This document shows, in pieces, positions 25,750 to 34,163 of a stretch of 50,309 bases of DNA. The position numbers were made by a program, and so were the translations under genes. Source of the stretch: JBFMDN01 sp040753915. GTDB taxonomy: Bacteria > Desulfobacterota > Desulfomonilia > Desulfomonilales > Desulfomonilaceae. Position 1 is the stretch's first letter. The number at the start of each line of letters is the position of its first letter. The DNA lies in contig JBFMDN010000041.1 of assembly GCA_040753915.1 (NCBI GenBank), forward strand, positions 1-50,309, written 5' to 3'. The notes under the pieces are model-generated. The model had not been told where the DNA came from and did no database searches. It saw nothing but the letters and a program-made list of their open reading frames with translations.

Positions 25750-26997
25750 TTGGAGCACGTACAGTTCGCCGTGGGGACAATGGTGCTTCTTTTTGTAGCG
25801 GGATTCTGGTTCGTGCGGGCTCGGGACCTGGTTCTGTCCTGGTACCGGGACCCCGATCTTCGGCCCGATAAGGAAGCATTTCTCCCCGAGAACCCGCCCC
25901 TCATATCGGTCATCGTGCCGGCTCACAATGAAGAGGCAGGGATTGCGGAGTGCCTGGAATCGGTACTGAATCAAGACTATCCCTCTTTTGAGCTCATCTG
26001 CGTGGACGACCGCTCGGTCGATCGGACAGCGGGGATCGCCAGAGCGGTGCTAGCGAATAGACAGAATTGCCAGCTCATATCAGTCAAGGAGCTACCCCCC
26101 GGCTGGACGGGGAAGTGTTACGCCCTGGATGCCGCAGTTAAACACACATCTGGCGAATGGCTGGCCTTCCTCGATGCGGATAGCAGGCTGGAGAGGTGTG
26201 CCTTACGGCAATGTTATGGTGAAGCCCTGCGCCGCAAGATCAACATGGTCACCTTGAGTCCCAGGTTCGTGCTCGAGACCTTTTGGGAGAAGGCCCTTCA
26301 GCCGGCTTTCTCTGCCATGTCCTGCATCCTGTTCCCCCCAAGCAAGATAAACGACCCCGCGAGCGACATAGCCTCCGCCAACGGCATGTTCTATTTGATC
26401 AGCCGGCGAGCATACGATGCAATCGGTGGTCACCACGACGTGAAAGGGCTTGCTGTGGAAGATATCGGGATCGGGAAACGGGTAAAGGCTGCCGGTCTCG
26501 GGCTCCTTTTTGCGAACGGTCGGAAGGTGCTTAGCACCAGGATGTACACAAATCTATCCGATATTATAAGTGGATGGACGCGAATTCTTAGCGCTTCCAT
26601 GAATTATCATCTGGCTTTGGTGCTCAAGTATCTTGGGGTGCACATCCTGATGAGCGTGCCCGTGCTGTTGCTCGCTCTTCACTGGTATATTCCCACTGCC
26701 ACGAGATTGTTGCCTCACACCTGGTTTCTCCTACCTCTCACATGTATTGTGCTCATGTCGACAATTCCGTCGGTCTATTGCCGGCAACTGGGTGTGTCGT
26801 CACGACACGCCATGCTCCTGACCATCGGACAGTTTATGCTGATCTGGGTATTTTCGATCATAACCAAGAAGATTGTGTGCAATGAAGCTTTGCAGTGGCG
26901 CGGTACAACGTACAGCACAAGTCGCTACCAGCCCACGACGCTCAACCCGGTGCACACTGCCTTTTACAGCACGAACACACCGCCGCAACTTGATTAA
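25750..26997 (+). CDS. Family 2 glycosyltransferase with C-terminal membrane segments (CrtQ-like)
   Basis: The 415-residue protein starts at a TTG (GGAGC upstream) or possibly at Met14. An N-terminal helix (GTMVLLFVAGFWFVRARDLV) precedes the GT2 domain: PLISVIVPAHNEEAGIAECL, DDRSVDRT, GEWLAFLDADSRLE (the DxD site) and VEDIGIGKRVK. Three hydrophobic helices follow (ILMSVPVLLLALHWYI, FLLPLTCIVLMSTIPSVY, HAMLLTIGQFMLIWVFSIIT). This layout is that of carotenoid/hopanoid-type glycosyltransferases such as CrtQ and HpnB; the acceptor is not known. It is 190 bp after the SagB-like gene and converges with the DHH gene, with 22 bp between the two stops. Confidence 0.88.
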   Translation: MEHVQFAVGTMVLLFVAGFWFVRARDLVLSWYRDPDLRPDKEAFLPENPPLISVIVPAHNEEAGIAECLESVLNQDYPSFELICVDDRSVDRTAGIARAVLANRQNCQLISVKELPPGWTGKCYALDAAVKHTSGEWLAFLDADSRLERCALRQCYGEALRRKINMVTLSPRFVLETFWEKALQPAFSAMSCILFPPSKINDPASDIASANGMFYLISRRAYDAIGGHHDVKGLAVEDIGIGKRVKAAGLGLLFANGRKVLSTRMYTNLSDIISGWTRILSASMNYHLALVLKYLGVHILMSVPVLLLALHWYIPTATRLLPHTWFLLPLTCIVLMSTIPSVYCRQLGVSSRHAMLLTIGQFMLIWVFSIITKKIVCNEALQWRGTTYSTSRYQPTTLNPVHTAFYSTNTPPQLD

Positions 26998-27019
26998 TGG
27001 AAGCTCGCTTCGCAGTCGG

Positions 27020-28090
27020 TCACTCGTTGGGTCCAGGGATCCCTACAAGCGGCTTGGGGCCTATCTTCTCCCGTTTGATCAGCTTGAGAAACCTTGCTAC
27101 GAGCTGAACCGGAAGCTGCCTCCTTTCGGAGCGAGACAAGCCGGTGAGGGGAATCTGACCACCTGCCATTTCTCTGTGTCCCCCTGCAGACCCGATCCGG
27201 TCCACCAGTTGGCGAATAACGCCACCGGAGCGGTACTTTCGTGATGTAGACCGCAGGGACAAGATCATGAGGTTTCCCATTTCTCCCATGCACAGTGACC
27301 AGCTCACGCCATCGATTCGGAGGAGCCAGTCGGCCAGCTCGGGAACAATTGCCTCCGAGTCAATTTTGCCCAGATAGGATACCGCAACATCCCGATAGAG
27401 CACGGTGTTGGAGAGACCCCGGTGAAAATCCCTGAAGTATTGCTGAGAGAGGCCGGGGCGCTCTATGGCCCCAATCACTCGAGGGTTGCTCAAGGGTGAA
27501 AGATAATTGAATGCTTCGAAATCGGCTCTCGAGCCAGCGCGTACCAGTGATCTGGTGTCCGTCTTGAGGCCGTAGAGGAGCGCATTGGCCAGAGACCTGG
27601 TCGGCGTGAGCTCTGCCGCAAGGATGTACTCCGTGATGATGGTCGATGTTGCCCCATAATGGGGGCGAACATCATAAAACTCCGCCTTCAAGGAAAGTTT
27701 ACGCAATGGATGATGGTCTATCACGATGAAGGGAGGACTCATGTCTGGTTTGAGCAAATTGTTCCCTGTTCCCGGTTGGGCATCCACGGCGGCCATGCCG
27801 TAATACCTGGAGGGAACGACCCTGCTCATCTGGTTCATCTTGATCCTGAGCCTCTGAACCATTGCCTTGTTTTCGGCGCGCGTTACAACTCCGCCATACC
27901 CAATTACGGAACGGACGCCGAACGCCTTTGTCATGAGAAAGCTCAGGCCGTAAGCGCTCGCGATCGAGTCCGGGTCCGGGTTGTTGTGGCAGAGGATGAG
28001 GACTTTTTTCTTCCCGGCCCCCCTCACGACGGCTTCGAGCTCGGTGAGCTTGTGCGTCGATTTTGTTAGATCCCATCGCTGCGTATTCAT
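27020..28090 (-). CDS. nrnA: DHH family phosphoesterase (NrnA-like)
   Basis: The 356-residue protein carries the DHH-DHHA1 arrangement of nanoRNase/pAp phosphatase. Metal-binding motifs are LCHNNPDPDS (residues 33-42), an Asp strand AAVDAQPG (100-107), VIDHHPL (123-129) and, in the DHHA1 part, GGHREMAGGQIPL. The family degrades 2-5-nt RNA or 3'-phosphoadenosine 5'-phosphate. DHHA1 appears complete. The gene is alone on the minus strand between the GT2 and the fusion gene. The start ATG at 28090 has no clear ribosome site; the symbol is by family only. Confidence 0.87.
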   Translation of the reverse strand: MNTQRWDLTKSTHKLTELEAVVRGAGKKKVLILCHNNPDPDSIASAYGLSFLMTKAFGVRSVIGYGGVVTRAENKAMVQRLRIKMNQMSRVVPSRYYGMAAVDAQPGTGNNLLKPDMSPPFIVIDHHPLRKLSLKAEFYDVRPHYGATSTIITEYILAAELTPTRSLANALLYGLKTDTRSLVRAGSRADFEAFNYLSPLSNPRVIGAIERPGLSQQYFRDFHRGLSNTVLYRDVAVSYLGKIDSEAIVPELADWLLRIDGVSWSLCMGEMGNLMILSLRSTSRKYRSGGVIRQLVDRIGSAGGHREMAGGQIPLTGLSRSERRQLPVQLVARFLKLIKREKIGPKPLVGIPGPNE

Positions 28091-28580
28091 GGGCTCTGAG
28101 CGCTTGAAACATCTGGAAAAGGACGTGAATCAGACCTTCTACCTACCCCGTCGCGACCGAAAAGACACAACAAAATGTAACCCACGTCAGGGCCCAGGTC
28201 AAGGATATGAAGTCGAAACGGGTCACCGTTCGCTCGCAAGGGCGTGTCCGACCTGTTCAGGCACGGGCAAGTTCACTGCGTTTTTCAACACAGGGCAAAT
28301 TTGAAACCTACCCCTTGTATATTACCTCAAGGTACTCGTGCTCTTACGGGCCGTACCTTCAATGGCGGTGTTCAAATCCGCTCTTGTGTCAAGGGTGGCT
28401 GGAAAGGTCGCGGCGAGACGCCGGCGCTACGGGGAATTCGCGCCGGAGATCCCAATTGTACGGGCGGGTTTCAAACCCGCCCCGCGGCCATTCTCCACGA
28501 GCGCCACCACGATCAGGTCAACCGCGTTCCCGTGAATACGTCACCGTACTGGTGCAATCGTCTTCTTACCGGTGGCGCCT
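28091..28580. other. 490 bp gap with two palindromic elements
   Basis: No gene is supported. Two inverted repeats stand out: CGGCG-AGA-CGCCG at 28411-28423 and GGGCGGGTTTCAAACCCGCCC at 28462-28482. The second is just downstream of the fusion gene on its strand and could work as its terminator. The type GGGCGGGTTTnAAACCCGCCC also occurs as a dispersed REP-like palindrome in several environmental bacteria. Confidence 0.5.
28462..28482. repeat. REP-like palindrome
   Basis: A 10-bp perfect stem GGGCGGGTTT/AAACCCGCCC around one central base. It is 100 bp past the stop of the fusion gene (minus strand) with no T-run. A dispersed extragenic repeat or a terminator are both possible. Confidence 0.55.
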
Positions 28581-30191
28581 TCAGAATTCTTCGTCGCCAG
28601 GAGAAAACCGATCCCTGGAAAAAGATGCGAGCATCTTCTTGAAAACCCGCTCGTTTAGTATCATGCCCCTTATGATTCCTGACGAGCGTGCGTACCGATT
28701 CTCGATGAACGCTTCGAGCATGAGATCCCGCTTATCGCGCAGCCGAATCACCCCGACCATTGTCAGTGTTTCTCCCGGTGGTGCCATGGTGTTCAGGTCG
28801 GGAAATTCGGTTCCTGTAAGAATGGGAAAAAGTCGGCGGCCTTTGAGGACCTTGAGCATCATGAACGTGCCCAATTGAGCCACCGCCTCCATCTGGAGAT
28901 GTCCCCCGAACAGCGGCATGCCGACGAAATGGTCCTTTAAAATAGGATTTTGCTCCGGCGTAGGAACGGTGAACCGGCCGAATCCCATCATCCCGTCCGT
29001 AACCTGACCTTCCTCCATGACTACTCGATCCACAAAGAGGAAATTGGAGCCGTACATGCTCAGGGTTTCACGAACATCCTCTTTGTCGTAGTAAACCCAC
29101 CTTCGCTTCGGACCGGGTATGTGGGGTTTTTGAGGCCTCGGCTTCGCCAAGGCAATCCTTGATTGGCCCGTGAGGTCCCTATAATAGACCTGTCGGACGT
29201 CGCCAGGCTCAAATCTGCGTTTTGCCAAAAATTCGCGGGCCACAATTACTCCGCACGCCTCCCGGACAAAATCGGAGACTATTTCAACGGATTTCCGGAG
29301 CAGGGGGAACGTGTTCTGGTTTCTCATCCTGCCAAAGAGATCGCGAACCATCTGTGACAATTGGGCGGCATCTGTTTCAGCGGTGATGGTTGACCACTTC
29401 ACGTCGAAAAATTCCCGCAGATCGTTCACAAGCTCCGGAAACCTGTCCAGCTCGGAAAGTGCTTTTTTCATGCGGTTGTAAGCAGGCGCGATGTCAGCCG
29501 AAACAGAAGCTTGATGCTGCAGCTCCTGAAGATAGTTCCACAGAACTGCGAGCTCGATTCCCGTAAAAAACTGGGACGATTGAGTCCACGCTTCAGGCAG
29601 CGCCATGACGAGGGTGGACTTCCCTTGTTTCGCTGCCCGCTGTGCAAGCTTCTCAAGGTGTCTCTTGGTCGGAGAGATGAAATAGGGTAGCGTTCCGCGG
29701 TAGGTCAGGGCCATGTAGGTCGTGGAATCGTCAGTAATCCTCGGAAATGCCTTCATCAGGTCATCGAACGAGGAGGCGTTCACGTAGTACACGTTCCGCT
29801 TGACAGCGGTTGCCATGTGGTTGAACGTCTCCTTGCCCTTAAGTATGTCGCTTACAGCCTTCATTACGGATGGTTGTCGGGGAAAGCCCCCGGCAACTGC
29901 ATGGACAACTGCATCGAGCTTCTCGACGCCGCGATGCACGAGATCGTCTTCAATCCGGGATAAAGATTCGAACACCCGTTCCCGGTTCTCGAAATCGAAT
30001 CTCAGAGGCTCGCTCAGAAGCACTGTGCCAATATCATCAAAAAAGGCCTTTTCCCGAGGGTCCTCGGGCACCAGGGATGTCCCGAATACTCTGGCGCCGG
30101 CTTGAACCGATGCCTGGGCGATTGAGGCTCCGTATCCGCCGGCTCGGGCCCCGACAACCAGGATGTTTTTTCCTTCGAACATGAAGCGCAC
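28581..30191 (-). CDS. Fusion of enoyl-reductase-like SDR and FabZ-like hotdog domains
   Basis: The 536-residue protein has two parts. The N-terminal 270 residues form a Rossmann fold: NILVVGARAGGYGASIAQAS, DAVVHAVAGG, then Tyr164, Tyr170 and Lys176 (ALTYRGTLPYFISPTKRHLE), near the positions of the FabI-type Tyr/Lys site, though spaced one residue closer. After a helical linker, the C-terminal 160 residues are a hotdog fold with DHFVGMPLFGGHLQMEAVAQ, where His (about 420) and Glu (about 434) take the places of the FabZ catalytic pair. Such a protein could dehydrate a hydroxyacyl chain and then reduce the enoyl product. The start is a GTG at 30191 or ATG at 30182. It diverges from the PyrE-like gene. 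Confidence 0.8.
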   Translation of the reverse strand: MRFMFEGKNILVVGARAGGYGASIAQASVQAGARVFGTSLVPEDPREKAFFDDIGTVLLSEPLRFDFENRERVFESLSRIEDDLVHRGVEKLDAVVHAVAGGFPRQPSVMKAVSDILKGKETFNHMATAVKRNVYYVNASSFDDLMKAFPRITDDSTTYMALTYRGTLPYFISPTKRHLEKLAQRAAKQGKSTLVMALPEAWTQSSQFFTGIELAVLWNYLQELQHQASVSADIAPAYNRMKKALSELDRFPELVNDLREFFDVKWSTITAETDAAQLSQMVRDLFGRMRNQNTFPLLRKSVEIVSDFVREACGVIVAREFLAKRRFEPGDVRQVYYRDLTGQSRIALAKPRPQKPHIPGPKRRWVYYDKEDVRETLSMYGSNFLFVDRVVMEEGQVTDGMMGFGRFTVPTPEQNPILKDHFVGMPLFGGHLQMEAVAQLGTFMMLKVLKGRRLFPILTGTEFPDLNTMAPPGETLTMVGVIRLRDKRDLMLEAFIENRYARSSGIIRGMILNERVFKKMLASFSRDRFSPGDEEF

Positions 30192-30387
30192 CTACGGTGG
30201 GGATGTGGCAGTTGCCACGCGAAGTAATCAGAATACACCACAAAATTCGGGTAGTCAACGCGGTGGGCCGCGACTGTTGCGGGAAACCTCGGGCGTGGGG
30301 AATTCCCTTGACATTGCCGTTCGTTTGCGTGAGGCTTCACGTCGAACTGTTTTGGTGCCTCGATTTACGATTTGGAGCGATTTGGAG

Positions 30388-31137
30388 ATGGCGTGGACCG
30401 AAGAAAAAGAACGAGCTGCCAGAGAAATTCTCGAGTTGTTGTACGCAAGTAGGCTGATCAGGACTTTCTACCGTGACAAGCCTGACGGCTGGACCCTTGT
30501 GTCCGGGCTCTACAGCCCCCTCTATATTCAACTCCGTCCGCTCGCTTCCTTTCCCCGCGTTTTCGAGCGAACGTGCCGAGCCATGGCGTCGATGGTGAAA
30601 GAGGAAGCTCCCCGCATTACCAAGCTGGTGGGGATAGCGATGGCCGGGATACCGATAGCTGCCGGTATGGCACTGACCGGAGGAATTCCGGCTGGCTTCA
30701 CCCGGAAGATGGACAACGTGAAGACTGTCGAATCCTTGAGGCAAGCGGTAGCCTCCTACGGGGAGCACGCTCTCATCGAAGGAGAGCTGGTCTCGGGAGA
30801 CAACATAGCTCTGGTAGACGACCTCGTCACTCGCTTCGACAGCAAAGATCTGGCCAGAGAGCAGGTGCGGTACGAAGTAGCACGGAGGGGGCTTGAGCAC
30901 GTTTCGTGCGATACTGTGGCGGTAGTTCTGGATCGGGAGCAGGGTGGCCAGGAGGCTGCGGCAAGGAGCGGAGTCGTGCTATTGAGCTTGATTCCCTTCA
31001 AGAGCGTCGGACTGCCGCTGCTTAAGCCTGTCATGCACCCGATCGAGTGGGAGACGATCAGCCGCTACCTGGAGAATCCGGAAGAATTCCAGGACCAACA
31101 AACGCGGGATCGAGTCGCGCGGCTTGCGCAGGTGTAG
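30388..31137 (+). CDS. Orotate phosphoribosyltransferase-like protein with altered PRPP loop
   Basis: I use the ATG at 30388 with GGAG upstream (249 residues), not the far upstream open frame. The fold pattern is that of PyrE: ASRLIRTFYRDKPDGWTLVS, GLYSPLYIQLRPLASFP, VGIAMAGIPIAAGMALTGGI, GFTRKMDNVKT, and the PRPP-binding strand NIALVDDLVTRFDSK at about 139-153. In true OPRTs that loop is (I/V)DD(V/L)(I/V)TTGGS-like; here the small Gly/Ala is replaced by Phe-Asp. Both acidic residues are kept. It may be a real OPRT with an unusual loop or an OPRT-fold regulator. It is only 21 bp from the stop of the next gene, which is convergent. Confidence 0.75.
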   Translation: MAWTEEKERAAREILELLYASRLIRTFYRDKPDGWTLVSGLYSPLYIQLRPLASFPRVFERTCRAMASMVKEEAPRITKLVGIAMAGIPIAAGMALTGGIPAGFTRKMDNVKTVESLRQAVASYGEHALIEGELVSGDNIALVDDLVTRFDSKDLAREQVRYEVARRGLEHVSCDTVAVVLDREQGGQEAAARSGVVLLSLIPFKSVGLPLLKPVMHPIEWETISRYLENPEEFQDQQTRDRVARLAQV

Positions 31138-31158
31138 CAGGCTCCGTTCCTCGCCCGC

Positions 31159-32979
31159 TCACTTCCCGGGGGGTGGAGTGCACGCGCCCCCGCAAACGCT
31201 CCTCCGCAGTGCCTTGTTGAGCTCCAGACGGCGTCCCGTCACCAAGGTTGCCGGATTCTTAACTCTTTCCACGTGGGAACGAAGGCTCGTCAGGCCAGTC
31301 CACGAGATCCCGGTCTGGATCGGACCATCGTACGCAGGGAGGGATTCCAGCAGCTTCAGCCTGTCGCCGGTTCGATGCCACATAATGAGGCTCTTTAAAG
31401 GAGCCGGACTGTTCATTTTCATGCCCCGACTGACAAAGCCGTTTCCCGTAACGAATCCCTGTTGGAATATGAAATTAGGCCACTTCCATGCGTGCGGAAA
31501 AACGTACCATCCGTTCAGCGTGGGGTCATCATAAAGCATACGGAGAAGGGCTTTCATCCCCATCCAACCGCGAAATACCACGGCCCTGCCGTGTCGTGAA
31601 TCCAGATCGAGAAAGAGGAAGCCCGTTCCTGAGGCCACTGCCGGCGCCTGTCGAAGCAAATCTCTGCAAAGGCTGGCTCTGGACTTGGCCGCAATTTGCC
31701 ACTCCGAAATCATGTCCGCATGGAACGAAGCGTACAGACCGATGACCGATGCTGCTATCACGGCTGCACCTTTTCGGACGGTCTCGGTTTTCCACGCGCC
31801 GAATAACAGCCCCAGCAGGATCGCTAGGCCGAAGCTTCCGGCAGAATAGATCCTGCTGGACCAGTTGAAGTTGAACCACGAGGAATTACCGACCGGGAGC
31901 AGCCCCCATTTCAGCAACACGGTGTCTTTGAGCTCCGGAGGTACCGATCCATACCCAGCCATTTGATAGGGAAGCATTCCCAGGAAGAATATACTGAGTC
32001 CCACCAGTGCCAGGTACCGGTTGCTGCCTTCATACCATGCCTTCGATTCGTGCGACATGGCCCCCCGAGTAGTGAAGAGAACCCATGCTGCCCAAACTGC
32101 GGCGCCGAGTCCGACCAGCAAGGGGAAGTGATCGCGGGAGATATGGATGAGAGGCTCCGCCAGATAGAACGGCAAGAGAGCCGGGTATCCCCATATCAGA
32201 TCCCACAGCGGCAAGAGATTCCTGTGCCCCACTGCTCCCCCGTTCAGCATGGCGAAGCGCAAGCTCATGGCCAGGGCGAAGCTCCCAACCACCCCCATCG
32301 CGAGGCGAACTGCGAACGCTCTTCCCAGAAGCCGAGAACGTCCGCTAGCATACAAGGGCGCCACGAGGAGAGGGACCGTGAAGATAAGCATGCTGGGTGC
32401 CTCGTACGTCAGGAATGCCAACTGGTAAAAGGCTACCGGAAGCAGCAGCCCGGCCCAGCTTCCGGATTTGGCTGCCCACCGCTGGAAGCTCCATACGCTG
32501 CACCAGAAGAGGAGCAGGCTCAGTCGGGAATTATCAGTCGTCGTGACGTAGGTCAGGCACAAGAGGGTTGGGAGAAAGAAAGAAAAAAGAATAGCCCCGA
32601 TGGCTACGGTTTTCCGGCCGGGAAACGCCTTCATCAGGCACAGTCCCATGAGGAGGGACGTTGCGGCCAGCAAAACAAGCGAAAGAAAATGAAAAACTAC
32701 CTTGTTGAATCCAAACAGGTGAAAGGCGACGAGCCAGAAGACCCCTTCTATTGGTCTCAAGGACTCTCGGGCGCATTCCCACACCGACTTGGGGAATGTG
32801 TTCCAGTAGCCCCAACTGAATATCCACCAGTCATCGCCCTCGAACCCGATGTCGCCGGTGGCGAGCGTGACCAAGATGCAGTATGCCAGGAGCCCTGAGG
32901 CGGTCAAACCCAGGACCGGTCCGAATGATGGGCTCTTCTCTTTCGAAGGCCCGGTAGGTGCAGCTTCACGGGTGATCAT
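31159..32979 (-). CDS. Large integral membrane protein, GT-C glycosyltransferase-like
   Basis: The 606-residue protein has about 11-12 transmembrane segments (for example ASGLLAYCILVTLATGDIGF, VFHFLSLVLLAATSLLMGLC, AVRLAMGVVGSFALAMSLRF, LVGLGAAVWAAWVLF). An acidic loop after the first helix (GFEGDDWWIFSWG) holds the adjacent acid residues where GT-C enzymes keep their catalytic Asp. The C-terminal third is soluble and probably periplasmic. It could transfer sugars from a lipid-linked donor. It is the last gene of the surface-glycan block, 43 bp after the CNNM/CBS gene on the same strand. Confidence 0.7.
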   Translation of the reverse strand: MITREAAPTGPSKEKSPSFGPVLGLTASGLLAYCILVTLATGDIGFEGDDWWIFSWGYWNTFPKSVWECARESLRPIEGVFWLVAFHLFGFNKVVFHFLSLVLLAATSLLMGLCLMKAFPGRKTVAIGAILFSFFLPTLLCLTYVTTTDNSRLSLLLFWCSVWSFQRWAAKSGSWAGLLLPVAFYQLAFLTYEAPSMLIFTVPLLVAPLYASGRSRLLGRAFAVRLAMGVVGSFALAMSLRFAMLNGGAVGHRNLLPLWDLIWGYPALLPFYLAEPLIHISRDHFPLLVGLGAAVWAAWVLFTTRGAMSHESKAWYEGSNRYLALVGLSIFFLGMLPYQMAGYGSVPPELKDTVLLKWGLLPVGNSSWFNFNWSSRIYSAGSFGLAILLGLLFGAWKTETVRKGAAVIAASVIGLYASFHADMISEWQIAAKSRASLCRDLLRQAPAVASGTGFLFLDLDSRHGRAVVFRGWMGMKALLRMLYDDPTLNGWYVFPHAWKWPNFIFQQGFVTGNGFVSRGMKMNSPAPLKSLIMWHRTGDRLKLLESLPAYDGPIQTGISWTGLTSLRSHVERVKNPATLVTGRRLELNKALRRSVCGGACTPPPGK

Positions 32980-33022
32980 TTGTATCCACTGGAATCGTGC
33001 CGAGCAAAATAAAATGAGGTGA

Positions 33023-34057
33023 TCAGGTCGTGGGGAGTTGGCGTCGCAACTGCCTTGCCCGCTCTTGAAGGTCTACCACTTTGTCGGTCTCATCAACGAT
33101 CTCCTTCCCGAGGAGTGTTTCGATGAGGTCCTCGAGAGTGACCAGGCCCGCGACACCGCCGAATTCATCCACTACGACTGCGATATGCTTCCGGGTTCTC
33201 AGGAAGCTCGTGAGAAGGGCCAGAGAGTCTCTGGTTGCCGGTACGAAGGAAATGGGCTTTGCAATGGTCCTGATGGGCCTATCCGGGCTCGACAGTGATT
33301 TTGCCGAAAAAAGATCATGGATAATGATGTATCCAATGACGTTCTCATGGTCGTCTTCGTAGATGGGAATCCGTGTGAACCCCTTTCCCTCAACCGCCTT
33401 GATTGCCTCCTGAATCGAGATCTTCGCATCCAGCGTGAACATGACCGTCCGCGGGGTCATTATGTCGCGAACAGCCTTGTTCTCGAGCCCGATAATGTTG
33501 TGCACGAGCACGCTCTCATCCTGGGTGATTTGGCCCTCGAGCGCTCCCATGCGAACTGCTGCGAGGATTTCCTCTTCCGTCATGTACGGTTGCTTCTTCC
33601 CTTTGGCGAAAAGATTGGCAAATGCTTGAGTGACGACGATCAACGGGTAAAGACCGTACCGCATAACCGTCAGCGGCCACACAATAAAAGGCCACACGAC
33701 ACGCCAGTGAACAGCTCCCAGGGTTTTCGGCATGATCTCGCCGAAAAAGAGGATCAGGAGTGTGAAAACAACGGAAAACAAAGGGAGGGATTCCGATCCC
33801 AGCGCAATGGACGCATAAAAACCGGCGACCGTCGCACCGGCAGTATTGGCCACAGTGTTGAGAACAAGTATTGCCGCTATGGGCACAGCGATGTTCTTTC
33901 GCATCTCCAGGAACTGACGTGCTCGCCGTGGCTTTTCTCCCGCTGCAATCGAGGCTTCGAGCGTTCCTGTCTGGGTAGAAAACAGCGTTGACTCAAACAG
34001 GGAGCAGTGTGCGGAAATAAACACTGTCAAAAACACTACCAGCACCAGTAGTAGCAT
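33023..34057 (-). CDS. CNNM (DUF21) transporter with paired CBS domains
   Basis: The 344-residue protein has a DUF21 membrane domain (helices at about 2-20, 58-78, 85-107 and 120-140; conserved FFGEIMPKTLG) followed by a cytoplasmic CBS pair (IMTPRTVMFTLDAKISIQEA, RIPIYEDDHENVIGYII, HIAVVVDEFGGVAGLVTLED). It ends soon after the second CBS and lacks the CorC/HlyC C-terminal domain; shorter forms of this kind exist in the family. Members transport Mg or Co ions. It is placed among sugar-polymer genes with no evident link. Confidence 0.9.
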   Translation of the reverse strand: MLLLVLVVFLTVFISAHCSLFESTLFSTQTGTLEASIAAGEKPRRARQFLEMRKNIAVPIAAILVLNTVANTAGATVAGFYASIALGSESLPLFSVVFTLLILFFGEIMPKTLGAVHWRVVWPFIVWPLTVMRYGLYPLIVVTQAFANLFAKGKKQPYMTEEEILAAVRMGALEGQITQDESVLVHNIIGLENKAVRDIMTPRTVMFTLDAKISIQEAIKAVEGKGFTRIPIYEDDHENVIGYIIIHDLFSAKSLSSPDRPIRTIAKPISFVPATRDSLALLTSFLRTRKHIAVVVDEFGGVAGLVTLEDLIETLLGKEIVDETDKVVDLQERARQLRRQLPTT

Positions 34058-34163
34058 CTGGCAACTCCTCGTTCATAGCCGGCATCCAGAAAAGCGGCGG
34101 AGATGGACGTCTGAAATACTGGAGGGAAATGCACGGGAGCCGGAAGCCCCCGTAGGGGCCGGA

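Noticed and set aside
28411..28482. CRISPR array
   Set aside because: The palindromes are not evenly spaced direct repeats, and no cas gene is near. No CRISPR-like array was seen anywhere in the window.
31963..32898. 311-residue plus-strand frame rich in Gln, Glu and Pro
   Set aside because: It is antisense to the multi-helix membrane protein; hydrophobic codons read backwards give the polar composition.
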